DNA from: Bacillus sp. EAC
GTDB taxonomy: Bacteria > Bacillota > Bacilli > Bacillales > Bacillaceae_G
Length of the DNA stretch: 64,000 nucleotides
Direction: 5' to 3'
NCBI RefSeq assembly: GCF_002156875.1
Contig: NZ_NCSY01000006.1
Span: 310,001-374,000, forward strand
Both the position numbers and the translations under genes were made by a program. The first letter of the stretch is position 1. Every line of letters begins with the position of its first letter. Below the pieces are notes generated by a model, which did no database searches, was not told where the DNA came from, and saw nothing but the letters and a program-made list of their open reading frames with translations. Below are positions 8,039-15,868 of this stretch, piece after piece.

Positions 8039-8342
8039 ATTATCCTCCTATCATTCTGTTAAATTTTAATCATATTTTTAAGTTCGTAAAAGGAAATAAT
8101 TTTCTCCTCACCGAATACTGAAAGGATTGGATGTGGAGTCATTAAAAATTTTCTAAAGGGGTGCGCCAAGCCTCGACATTTCCGCAACTCCACAGGTGTC
8201 AAGCACCTACCTTAGCTCCATTCAACTTCTTATATTTATCGATTGTCTTCTTTACGCCAACCTTATTCGATCATCAAATTTTAATTAAAAACGTTTTATG
8301 TTATTCTGAAAATATAATTTAGAATTTAAGGGGTTGTTTAAC
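8039..8342. other. Intergenic region, no gene seen
   Basis: Contains GC-richer patches near 8155-8215 (GGGGTGCGCC; ACTCCACAGGTGTC) that may be a badly eroded repeat, but the match to the dispersed element is too weak to call. The promoter of the pseudouridine synthase must lie in the last 100 bases. Confidence 0.4.
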
Positions 8343-9050
8343 ATTCGTTTGAATAAATATATTAGCGAGTCTGGAAAAGCTTCTAGGCGTGCTGCAGATA
8401 AATTAATCAGTGAAGGCAGAGTCAAACTAAACGGGAAATTAGCTAAAATCGGAGATCAAGTAGAACCTGGCGATGAGGTTATCGTAAATGGAGAACATAT
8501 ACGTTTAGCTCGAAATAATGTTTATATTGCCTTAAATAAGCCAATTGGTATAACTAGTACAACGGAAAAGGGTGTAAAAGGAAATATTATTGATTTAGTT
8601 AATCATCCTTTACGAATTTTCAATATCGGTCGACTTGATAAAGATTCTGATGGCTTAATCCTTCTTACAAACGATGGAGATATTGTAAACGAAATTTTAC
8701 GTGTTGAGAACAAGCATGAAAAAGAATATATTGTTTCGGTAGACAAGCCAATTACACCTGCATTCTTAAAAGAGATGACTGAGGGAGTCAAGATACTAGG
8801 AACAAAAACGTTACCCTGTGAAGTAAAGCAACTTTCGAAATATGACTTTCAAATCATTTTAACTCAAGGATTAAATCGTCAAATTCGTCGCATGTGTGAA
8901 GCATTAGGATATGAAGTTTACAGACTTCAACGTATACGAATCATGAATATTCATTTGAACAACTTACCTGTTGGACAATGGAGAGATTTAACTAAGAAAG
9001 AACGTACACAACTATTTAGAGAATTAAACTATGAACCAAATGAATGGTAA
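8343..9050 (+). CDS. rluF: 23S rRNA pseudouridine synthase, RluF type
   Basis: An RNA-modifying enzyme isomerising uridine to pseudouridine, probably in 23S rRNA. The N-terminal S4 domain reads [21 protein letters not shown]. The catalytic motif is [18 protein letters not shown] with the conserved Asp, and [18 protein letters not shown] near the end is typical of RluF/RluB enzymes. Start choice matters. TTG at 8334 abuts the SD (AAGGGG, ends 8333) and TTG at 8349 is 15 bases away. An ATT at 8343 is nine bases from it and gives [11 protein letters not shown], the usual family N-terminus. I therefore favour an AUU start. About 235 residues. Confidence 0.8.
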   Translation: MRLNKYISESGKASRRAADKLISEGRVKLNGKLAKIGDQVEPGDEVIVNGEHIRLARNNVYIALNKPIGITSTTEKGVKGNIIDLVNHPLRIFNIGRLDKDSDGLILLTNDGDIVNEILRVENKHEKEYIVSVDKPITPAFLKEMTEGVKILGTKTLPCEVKQLSKYDFQIILTQGLNRQIRRMCEALGYEVYRLQRIRIMNIHLNNLPVGQWRDLTKKERTQLFRELNYEPNEW

Positions 9051-9055
9051 AATAT

Positions 9056-9087
9056 GAAAAGGCAACGCAATCGACGCGTTGCTTTTT
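9056..9087 (+). terminator. Terminator of rluF-like gene
   Basis: GCAACGC-AATCGAC-GCGTTGC followed by TTTTT; an A-run in front allows use on the opposite strand too. Confidence 0.85.
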
Positions 9088-9105
9088 CACATTTTACCCC
9101 AAATT

Positions 9106-9390
9106 TTATTCTTCTTTATATTCTTTTCTAAATGATTTTATTCCTGTTTTTAATGAGGCATAAGATCCAATTGCAGCGTATCCATAAAACCACCCCATAA
9201 ATATAGCGGAGATTAAACTTTGTCGATGACTAATAAAAATAGAAAAACATAATCCTAATATTAAAGCAATTAAAGGCACATATTTTCTTTTTATGTGAAA
9301 AAATATTTTTAATAATTGAGTGAGAACCATAACAACTGGAACGGCGACGATAGCGTCCCAAAAATTAGTATGTATAGTAGGAAAATCCAT
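9106..9390 (-). CDS. Small membrane protein, holin-like size
   Basis: Using the ATG at 9390 (SD AGGTG upstream) the product is 94 residues, MDFPTIHTNFWDAIVAVPVV..., with three hydrophobic segments (about 11-30, 36-52, 57-75) and a basic tail RKEYKEE. The topology recalls phage-type holins, but no lysin or phage gene is adjacent, so the role is unknown. An in-frame upstream start exists at 9444 but lacks an SD. Confidence 0.55.
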   Translation of the reverse strand: MDFPTIHTNFWDAIVAVPVVMVLTQLLKIFFHIKRKYVPLIALILGLCFSIFISHRQSLISAIFMGWFYGYAAIGSYASLKTGIKSFRKEYKEE

Positions 9391-9487
9391 CCGGACAACA
9401 CCTTTTTCCCTTATTATGCACCCTAAGATAAAAATAATATTCAATAATATAAAAAGACTCCCGCGTCACTGGAATATCTATCTTGGA

Positions 9488-10447
9488 TTAAGGGGCTAAT
9501 ACTTTGCATTCTTTAGAAGGTTTTGAAATATGTATTTCTGGCACGGCATGGATTTCTTTAGGTATCCGGGAAGGTGCTTTAGGGACTTTTCTTATTTCAT
9601 AATTGATCACATCAGAAGAGAAGAGCGTAACGATCATACTTCCTCCATATTGTTTAGCACGGATCAAGATTGGTTGATTATATTTATTTTGAAAGCGAAA
9701 GTCAGGGCCATACCAGCTTACTGTAGCGTCACGCCCGGGAGGAACATAAGTTACACGTCTACTATGGGAATATCGTTCGACAATAAGTAGCCCTGCACGA
9801 TCTACAGCATTGAACAATGTTGATGATACCTGACAAATTCCTCCACCAACTCCCTCAGACAATTCGCCTCTAACAATAATAGGGGCATTCCTATACCCTT
9901 TTTCTATACTTCTATTTCCTACCACTTGATTAAATGAGAAAACCTCATTTGGGAAAACTACGTGATTATTAATAGCTTTTGCAGCGAGAGAGATATTGTG
10001 TAATCGACTTTTATTGTTGGAATTAAAATAAGTTACGTACTGGCCAATTTGCTGTACCTTAATATGAGCTAGTAATTCACTGTCAACTTTCGGATAAATG
10101 TCCAATTCTGGCACTTCAATCTCAGATGGACCATTTCTAAAAAAATAAGTATAGAATTTTTCCCTAAACTCCTTTCGATAAAGTCTGTAACCGACCTGTC
10201 CAGGTACAATTTTCCCTTCATCGTTAATCGTAGCATTTATGGGATCTTGGTATATTCGTCGGTCAAGTTTATCGATAAATTGACCATATTTTTTATCGTC
10301 GATCATTGGAGTTCCAGGAAGGGGTACTGTAAAATTTACCCGATTAACAATGGCAATTGTCTGTCCTTGTTGAGTGACAGTTAAGCTGTCAGGTAGATCA
10401 ACAGGTTGTGCTAATAACAAAAGACCAGCTATCCATACTTGTATCAT
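9488..10447 (-). CDS. VanW family protein
   Basis: A 319-residue exported protein. An N-terminal hydrophobic stretch (MIQVWIAGLLLLAQPV) is probably a signal peptide or anchor. The N-terminal half resembles the YoaR/YkuD-like peptidoglycan-associated region. From about residue 145 the VanW domain is clear: RLHNISLAAKAIN, FSFNQVVGNRS, GGGICQVSSTLFNA with its cysteine, and PPGRDATVSWYGPD. VanW proteins occur in vancomycin clusters and widely in spore formers with unproved function, probably at the cell wall or spore. SD GGGAGG lies eleven bases before the ATG. Confidence 0.8.
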   Translation of the reverse strand: MIQVWIAGLLLLAQPVDLPDSLTVTQQGQTIAIVNRVNFTVPLPGTPMIDDKKYGQFIDKLDRRIYQDPINATINDEGKIVPGQVGYRLYRKEFREKFYTYFFRNGPSEIEVPELDIYPKVDSELLAHIKVQQIGQYVTYFNSNNKSRLHNISLAAKAINNHVVFPNEVFSFNQVVGNRSIEKGYRNAPIIVRGELSEGVGGGICQVSSTLFNAVDRAGLLIVERYSHSRRVTYVPPGRDATVSWYGPDFRFQNKYNQPILIRAKQYGGSMIVTLFSSDVINYEIRKVPKAPSRIPKEIHAVPEIHISKPSKECKVLAP

Positions 10448-10617
10448 AAGTCGGCATACCTCCCAACATTAGTATGAACAAGAGAGTATATTTTAATGTG
10501 ATTCTTCCATTTATCGCATACGATAAGCTTATGAATCTGATTTTTCATCCTTTCCTTTATAAAATAATTGAGCACTACCTCATTTGAAGTAATGCCCATC
10601 AACCATTTTTATTCATT

Positions 10618-10752
10618 CTAAAAACTTCTATTCTTTTTTGATTTTTTTATCATGAACAGAATAAAGAAAATAACACCTATTAAAAATACTACTGAACCTA
10701 GAAATAGCAGGCCAAGCAGTGCAAAATTAGACAGAGTAACCCCTACTTTCAA
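10618..10752 (-). CDS. Possible single-pass membrane microprotein
   Basis: From a TTG at 10752 the frame encodes 44 residues. It has one long hydrophobic segment (FALLGLLFLGSVVFLIGVIF...) ending in the basic tail KKSKKNRSF, a convincing transmembrane-plus-positive-inside layout. No good SD or ATG is visible, so the start is uncertain. It may be a decayed gene. Confidence 0.35.
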   Translation of the reverse strand: MKVGVTLSNFALLGLLFLGSVVFLIGVIFFILFMIKKSKKNRSF

Positions 10753-10983
10753 AAAATATGATACAAATCTTATTTTCTATTCGTTAATAATAAAAGAAAC
10801 CCTTTTAAAAATTGTCTTAATTTTGCTAAAAAAATTTATTTTATTTACTAATAAAAAATAATAATTTGAGAAATACTAACTCCAAAATGAATATTTTGTG
10901 TTAATTAAACCCAAAATTAATAAGAAAAGGTGGAAATTCTTCCCCTTAAAATGAAAGTAAGAAATTAAAATTTAAAAGGTAAT

Positions 10984-11012
10984 TTGCTTATATTTCATTT
11001 TATTGTTAAGAT
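10984..11012 (+). promoter_or_regulatory. Promoter of the cold-shock gene
   Basis: TTGCTT, 17 bases, TAAGAT preceded by TG one base upstream (extended -10), about 45 bases before the coding start. The transcript would carry a small GTGTG/CACAC hairpin directly in front of the AAGGAGG SD. Confidence 0.45.
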
Positions 11013-11056
11013 AGTATTATTATTATGTGTGTAACCCACACAAGGAGGCAACAATT

Positions 11057-11257
11057 ATGGAACATGGTAAAGTAAAATGGTTTAATGCAGAAAAAGGTTT
11101 TGGATTCATCGAGCGCGACAATGGGGAAGATGTATTCGTACATTTCTCAGCTATTCAAAGCGAAGGATTCAAATCTTTAGACGAAGGTCAAGCTGTAACT
11201 TTTGAAGTTGAAAAAGGTCAACGTGGTCCTCAAGCGACTAACGTTCAAAAAGCATAA
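11057..11257 (+). CDS. Cold-shock protein, CspA/B family
   Basis: A 66-residue single-domain RNA/DNA chaperone. It shows [20 protein letters not shown] with RNP1 (KGFGFI) and RNP2 (VFVHF), and the acidic loop NGEDV. Full family length. The ATG at 11057 follows CAAGGAGGCAACAATT, so the longer in-frame extension to 11027 is not needed. Monocistronic, between an extended -10 promoter and its own terminator. Confidence 0.93.
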   Translation: MEHGKVKWFNAEKGFGFIERDNGEDVFVHFSAIQSEGFKSLDEGQAVTFEVEKGQRGPQATNVQKA

Positions 11258-11268
11258 TTGACTTAAAC

Positions 11269-11306
11269 AAGGACAGGCTCTTATATAGAGTCTGTCCTTA
11301 TTTATT
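11269..11306 (+). terminator. Terminator of the cold-shock gene
   Basis: AAGGACAG-CTC...GAG-CTGTCCTT hairpin followed by ATTTATT. Confidence 0.75.
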
Positions 11307-11328
11307 AGTTTGTGAAAATAACACAAAT

Positions 11329-11679
11329 TTAGCACTTACACACCATTAAAAGATTCCCATCAGGATCCTTAAAATTAAACCAATGATTATGCTGGATTTC
11401 TGTTACTAATTCAACATTCTTACTTTTCATATACTCATATGATTTCTCTATATCGTTTGTGTTCAAATGAAAAACTGGTGTTTTAAAAACATTTTCCTCC
11501 GCAAAAATCTTACTATCTAAGACTATTCCTGTTCCATTCATAGGTACAATATACAAATGACCATATAGTATTTCACCATCTCCTGGTAATCCTAATAAGT
11601 CACAATACCAATTACGTGATTCTTCAACATTACTTACAGGAATAAAAATTGTTCCAATTTGATTTAGAATAGGATTCAT
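11329..11679 (-). CDS. VOC (glyoxalase/bleomycin-resistance) family protein
   Basis: A 116-residue one-repeat VOC fold. The N-terminal strand IGTIFIPVSNVEESRNWYCDLLGL and the C-terminal FKDPDGNLLMVCKC are diagnostic. The usual first metal histidine is replaced by Ile/Thr in IGTIFIPV, so metal binding may differ from glyoxalase I. Substrate unknown. SD GGAGGTATGAA precedes the ATG. Confidence 0.75.
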   Translation of the reverse strand: MNPILNQIGTIFIPVSNVEESRNWYCDLLGLPGDGEILYGHLYIVPMNGTGIVLDSKIFAEENVFKTPVFHLNTNDIEKSYEYMKSKNVELVTEIQHNHWFNFKDPDGNLLMVCKC

Positions 11680-11828
11680 TTCATACCTCCAATGATAATT
11701 TTTTTAAGATTACAGATTAATTCTTTGATCTATTAATTCCCTCTCACTAACTGCTAATTTCATAATAAAAAGGAGAAATAGCCCAATATCCCCTTAAATT
11801 AAAATGAATTTCAGTAAAAACCCTTCTA

Positions 11829-12026
11829 TTATTTCTTTCTTAAATTAAAAGCTAAAAATAAAGCACATATTCCAGATAAAAACTGAGTGCCAAATTGAAA
11901 CCAAATTAACTTATCATTTGGTCCATTTCCAATCACACCTACTTTCGGAGAATAGCCGTAATACAAAGTCCAAAATGATAAACTCACTAAGAATATCCCA
12001 CAAAATAAAACGATCAGTTTTCTCAT
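11829..12026 (-). CDS. Small two-helix membrane protein
   Basis: A 65-residue protein with hydrophobic segments at about 4-23 and 45-61, an external-looking loop YGYSPKVGVIGNGPND, and a basic tail NLRKK. SD GGAGGTTTAG precedes the ATG. Not recognised beyond its resemblance to small Bacillus membrane proteins. Confidence 0.6.
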   Translation of the reverse strand: MRKLIVLFCGIFLVSLSFWTLYYGYSPKVGVIGNGPNDKLIWFQFGTQFLSGICALFLAFNLRKK

Positions 12027-12247
12027 CTAAACCTCCAAAGAGATGTACTTGAGTAATAGACTCTACTACTTCCTAATATTCTTTAAAATAGCTGATTATC
12101 CTTTTCCAATAAAACTAACTCGTCTTTCGTATTTCTCTAAATAAAATAAAAGTATGTATGCGAGATGTATAAAAATAGTCAGAATTGATTAGACAAGAAG
12201 ATAAGTAAGAATAGTTAGATAGAAGGATTAGTAAAGGGTGGAGAATT

Positions 12248-13306
12248 ATGAAGATTGTCAAAGTTACATTGGTATCAGTCCTAATTGTATTGTTATCAGC
12301 GTGTAATCTAAACTGGAGCTTGAAAAATACTGAAAATAAAAATGTAAGTACTGCAAGCACAGTGCGAAACCAAAATTATGTGATAGTTGATAATCTTAAA
12401 TACCCCTGGTCAATTGATTTGATGGACAACACATTTTATATGACTGAGAGAGATGGCAACATATTAGAAGTCACTAACGGGAAAATGAAAAGGCAAAAGC
12501 TAAAAACAAATAAACCAATAGTTTCTACTGGAGAAGGTGGATTGCTTGGTTTTGTTTTAACACCTAATTTCACACAAACTAATCAAGCGTATACTTATCA
12601 TACATACAAGGTGAATGATAGTTTAAAGAACCGCATCATTTTAATAGAAAAAACGAGTAATGGATGGCGAGAAGTAAAATCGATTCTTGAGGGGATCCCT
12701 GGAGGACAAATTCATAATGGTGGCAGATTGGCAATTGGACCAGATAATCATTTATATATCACAACTGGAGACACCGGTCATGATGAGCTTGCTCAAAATT
12801 TAAAGAGTTTAGCTGGAAAAATTCTTCGCTTAAATTTGAACGGTACTACGCCAAACGATAACCCTTTTCCTAATTCTCTAATTTATAGTTATGGACATCG
12901 TAACTCTCAAGGGATAGCATGGACCAATGATGGTTCAATGTACGCTTCAGAACATGGTCCGAGTCCTATGGGTGGTCATGATGAAATCAATAAAATCGAG
13001 CCTGGCAAAAACTACGGCTGGCCTATAATAATTGGAGATGAGAAAAAAGAAGGAATGGTAACTCCACTTTATCAAACAGGCGATGAAACATGGGCTCCGT
13101 CAGGTATTAAGATCAATGACAGAAATGAAATACTGGTTTCTTGTTTGATGGGTGAAAAACTTATAAAATATTCAATTTCTAATGGAAAATTAGAAACTGT
13201 CTTGGATGGAGTGGGTAGAATACGAGATGTGTTTTTAAAAGATTCAGCTATATATGTTATCACGTCTAATGGAGAAAACGATAAGTTATTGCGTATTAGC
13301 AATTGA
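12248..13306 (+). CDS. PQQ-type sugar (glucose/sorbosone) dehydrogenase lipoprotein
   Basis: A 352-residue secreted lipoprotein. The signal peptide ends in lipobox LLSAC with the lipidated Cys19. The mature part is a beta-propeller of the soluble aldose dehydrogenase/YliI type. Diagnostic segments are WSIDLMDNTFYMTERDGNI, GEGGLLGFVLTPNF, YITTGDTGH, SYGHRNSQGIAW and ASEHGP. These enzymes oxidise sugars with PQQ, but many bacilli lack PQQ synthesis, so the cofactor in vivo is uncertain. Acts outside the membrane. Monocistronic, ends in a clear terminator. Confidence 0.85.
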   Translation: MKIVKVTLVSVLIVLLSACNLNWSLKNTENKNVSTASTVRNQNYVIVDNLKYPWSIDLMDNTFYMTERDGNILEVTNGKMKRQKLKTNKPIVSTGEGGLLGFVLTPNFTQTNQAYTYHTYKVNDSLKNRIILIEKTSNGWREVKSILEGIPGGQIHNGGRLAIGPDNHLYITTGDTGHDELAQNLKSLAGKILRLNLNGTTPNDNPFPNSLIYSYGHRNSQGIAWTNDGSMYASEHGPSPMGGHDEINKIEPGKNYGWPIIIGDEKKEGMVTPLYQTGDETWAPSGIKINDRNEILVSCLMGEKLIKYSISNGKLETVLDGVGRIRDVFLKDSAIYVITSNGENDKLLRISN

Positions 13307-13328
13307 ATATTCACATACATATAGGGAA

Positions 13329-13358
13329 GCAGCATCTGAATCAAGTGATGCTGTTTTT
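13329..13358 (+). terminator. Terminator of the sugar dehydrogenase gene
   Basis: CAGCATC...GATGCTG hairpin followed by TTTTT. Confidence 0.75.
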
Positions 13359-13481
13359 CGCATACTCTACTAGTTCAACAAGTATTTTCCGGTTATTTTG
13401 TTATTTCTATTAGCCCACTTCGTTATTCAAAAAGGGCATTTTTAGCATAACATAGCATAGTGTAATTACAGGGGGAATAGT

Positions 13482-14114
13482 ATGAAACGTTATCTTTTTA
13501 TCATCGGAATGTGCTTAACTCTTGTTGGTTGCCAACATAAGGAAAAGTCTAATACAGTTGAAATCATTAAGGATACGACAACACTAGATACTATTCCAAT
13601 AGTTAAGTCAGCCGGTTTAACAGAAATTGAGTATTTGTATGATGGTATGGATCGCGGACATCATGATTATGAAGGTACATTGGTAATTGACACCTCCTAC
13701 TACAATAAAAATAAATTTCAGCGTGGTGAAGTTGTTTATTATACATCTCCTAAAAGTATTCACAAAAATGTTGCCCGTGTGGTTGGATTACCAGGCGAAA
13801 AAGTAGAAATCAAAAATGGACAATTGTTTATAAATGATCATAAATTAGATTCTTTTTATGCAAAAACCATGAATAGAGGCATATCAGATTTTATAACTTA
13901 TAGAAAATGGATGAAAGCAACTGGGAATACAATAATTGGAGAAAATAATTGGAAAGAATATTTTAAAAGAAGTCTGAACCCTGTAATCATAAAGGACAAT
14001 GAGGTTTTTATTTTAGCTGATAACGGTTGGAGAGTATCGGATAGTTTTGATTTTGGACCACTATCTCATGACAATATCGAAGGAAAAGTATTGGGAATGA
14101 CTAAAACTCGCTAA
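13482..14114 (+). CDS. Signal-peptidase-I-like lipoprotein lacking the catalytic dyad
   Basis: A 210-residue protein of the S26 fold. Signal peptide with lipobox LVGC (Cys17). The segment YDGMDRG aligns with the SMxP box but has Gly55 where the catalytic Ser should be. NVARVVGLPGEKVEI matches the second box but has Ala98 in place of the general-base Lys. FILADNGWRVSDSFDFGPL is the usual terminal signature (DNRxxSxDSRxxG). It is anchored by lipid instead of by an N-terminal transmembrane helix. Likely outer-face and non-proteolytic, perhaps a binding or regulatory relative of signal peptidase. Start: ATG after AGGGGGAAT. Confidence 0.7.
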   Translation: MKRYLFIIGMCLTLVGCQHKEKSNTVEIIKDTTTLDTIPIVKSAGLTEIEYLYDGMDRGHHDYEGTLVIDTSYYNKNKFQRGEVVYYTSPKSIHKNVARVVGLPGEKVEIKNGQLFINDHKLDSFYAKTMNRGISDFITYRKWMKATGNTIIGENNWKEYFKRSLNPVIIKDNEVFILADNGWRVSDSFDFGPLSHDNIEGKVLGMTKTR

Positions 14115-14130
14115 AAAAAGCGAGTTTTAA
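14103..14130 (+). terminator. Terminator of the SPase-like gene
   Basis: AAAACTCGC-TAAAAAAA-GCGAGTTTT, overlapping the last codons. Confidence 0.8.
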
Positions 14131-14179
14131 TTATTTTAATGCATATTCCTGCTGTCTAGTTATCAAGTTAAACTTTAAT

Positions 14180-14548
14180 TCAATTACTTTCTAGTTCTTT
14201 TTTTAAGTCTCTTAATAGTACATCTACTTCAACAATTGTCATATTCTTGCCATTTGGAAATATTGAAGGCTTAATACCATCAATTTTCATTTGTTTAAGC
14301 CAACCGTTAATAAAGTTATCCATGTCTATCGATTCTGCTCTAAATTCACTACCTACCGCAAAAGTTTCAGCAGATTCCTTTTCTGGAAAAAATGGGAAGC
14401 GTGTATTTCCATCTGCATCAACTATCGCTGCGCTGCTATCTTTAAATAAGATCCAAACTTCTTCACATTCACAAACTTTTTTTACGAAATACTCATATCT
14501 AATATGAGGTTCTTGATTAATTATTGCTTCGTTTTCTTTTTTATTCAT
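14180..14548 (-). CDS. DUF2750 family protein
   Basis: A 122-residue soluble protein with YFVKKVCECEEVWIL and a FPFFPEKESAETFAVG segment characteristic of DUF2750. Function unknown. A GAGG-containing SD precedes the ATG. It follows the PfkB kinase gene on the same strand, separated by about 180 bases and a terminator. Confidence 0.65.
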   Translation of the reverse strand: MNKKENEAIINQEPHIRYEYFVKKVCECEEVWILFKDSSAAIVDADGNTRFPFFPEKESAETFAVGSEFRAESIDMDNFINGWLKQMKIDGIKPSIFPNGKNMTIVEVDVLLRDLKKELESN

Positions 14549-14619
14549 TATTACACTACCTCGTTTATATAATTTTTTAGTATCTTCTATTTACTTACTA
14601 TACTGCTTATAAGAGAAAT

Positions 14620-14643
14620 AAAAAAGACTGCCGAAGCAGCCCT
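14620..14643 (-). terminator. Terminator of the PfkB kinase gene
   Basis: On the minus strand GGCTGC-TTCG-GCAGTC with a UUCG tetraloop, then TTTTTT. Confidence 0.85.
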
Positions 14644-14724
14644 TTCGTTTTTGATCACTCTAATCTATGTATCACTACTAAATCAGCAATAACTTATTGG
14701 TAGTATTCTGTTTGTTTGTTGAAA

Positions 14725-15621
14725 TTACTGTTTTCCATAATATTTCATATATTCCTGTTGCAAAAGCTCCTCTGATAAATCGTCATATGCAAGTTCAGCT
14801 GAAGTGATACAAAGTCCAGCACAGATTGTTCCGAATCTTAAGCAGTCCTCCGTGCTTTTTTGCTGCAAGAAACCATAAATGAAACCGGAGAAAAAGCTGT
14901 CCCCTGCCCCATTCGCATCTCGAAATTTATAATCATCAATGATATCCATCTTTATCCAACGTCCGTCCTTAGTAAGGGCCGTTGCGCCTCTTTTACCGTG
15001 AGTACACACAACCAGTTGTTTCCCTAAATCTATGAATCTCTTCATCACAGACTTATAATCACTTAAATTGTCTGAACTCAAAAATATATAATCGGCAATT
15101 TCAATAAAATCCTCATGATATGGATTATGATCGTTATAATCATGAAGGTCAGTCCAAATAGGCTTATTGTACTTTTTACAAAGAGCAATTAGCTGCTTCG
15201 TATAAGCAATGATATTAAGTGCAACAATATCACATTCCTGAATGAGTTTCTCTAAGCGCGGTAAATCCAAATCTGGCTTGTCGGATGATTGTGTAACGAA
15301 AATGGAAATACGCTTTCCGTCAGTATCCATCAGATTGACGTGTCTCTCCGTGCCTTTTTCATCTATATCATAAATAAATGTTACATCTTCCTGTTGCAGT
15401 GATTGAATGATGTTCTTCCCGTACAGATCATCCCCGATAATAGAATGGAGAACAGAAGGTACGTTCAATTTTCTTAAATTGATAGCTTTTCCTGCACCTG
15501 TAGATCCTAATGTTTCATGAAAGGGTGCGTAATGAATTGTTTGTGGGGTAGGTTCAGGTAATTTTTCTAAAGTTATTATACTATCAAAAGTTGTACCACC
15601 TAAAACAAGGACCTTTTTCAT
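14725..15621 (-). CDS. PfkB family carbohydrate kinase
   Basis: A 298-residue ribokinase-like sugar or nucleoside kinase. MKKVLVLGGTTFDSIITLEKLPEP is the N-terminal motif. GSTGAGKAINLRKLNV supplies the sugar-site glycines. The C-terminal signature DANGAGDSFFSGFIYGFL contains the catalytic Asp and the anion hole. Substrate not deducible: no sugar transporter or isomerase is adjacent. SD AGAGGAGAG precedes the ATG. Confidence 0.8.
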   Translation of the reverse strand: MKKVLVLGGTTFDSIITLEKLPEPTPQTIHYAPFHETLGSTGAGKAINLRKLNVPSVLHSIIGDDLYGKNIIQSLQQEDVTFIYDIDEKGTERHVNLMDTDGKRISIFVTQSSDKPDLDLPRLEKLIQECDIVALNIIAYTKQLIALCKKYNKPIWTDLHDYNDHNPYHEDFIEIADYIFLSSDNLSDYKSVMKRFIDLGKQLVVCTHGKRGATALTKDGRWIKMDIIDDYKFRDANGAGDSFFSGFIYGFLQQKSTEDCLRFGTICAGLCITSAELAYDDLSEELLQQEYMKYYGKQ

Positions 15622-15811
15622 AATTTACTCTCCTCTTTGATTCTATAAATTATTGAGCAAACGGTTTCACACCAATATTAGCAGATTTATTTACTCTAAG
15701 CTACTTTTCTTTAAATTGTATTTACGATAATGGTTCCTTATTGTCATTTCTAATCTTAACTCACATTATTTATAATTCCCGATGGTTATAGCTCAACTTG
15801 GCAAAGGATAG

Positions 15812-15842
15812 AAAAATAGAAGCTGATTTAATCAGCTCCTAT
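15812..15842 (-). terminator. Terminator of the XRE regulator gene
   Basis: On the minus strand GAGCTGATTAAATCAGCTTC, a self-complementary hairpin, then TATTTTT. Confidence 0.65.
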
Positions 15843-15868
15843 TAGTAAATCTATTCTAATTCAATTCT

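Larger units (their letters stand above)
10448..11056. other. AT-rich region with a possible small membrane gene
   Basis: The region carries the possible minus-strand gene at 10618-10752 and the cold-shock gene promoter at its right end. A 69-codon plus-strand frame at 10652-10861 is the mirror of that gene plus low-complexity sequence and has no SD. Otherwise nothing is seen. Confidence 0.4.

Noticed and set aside
8150-8220. Another copy of the dispersed repeat
   Set aside because: Only short GC-rich words resemble it; order and spacing do not match.
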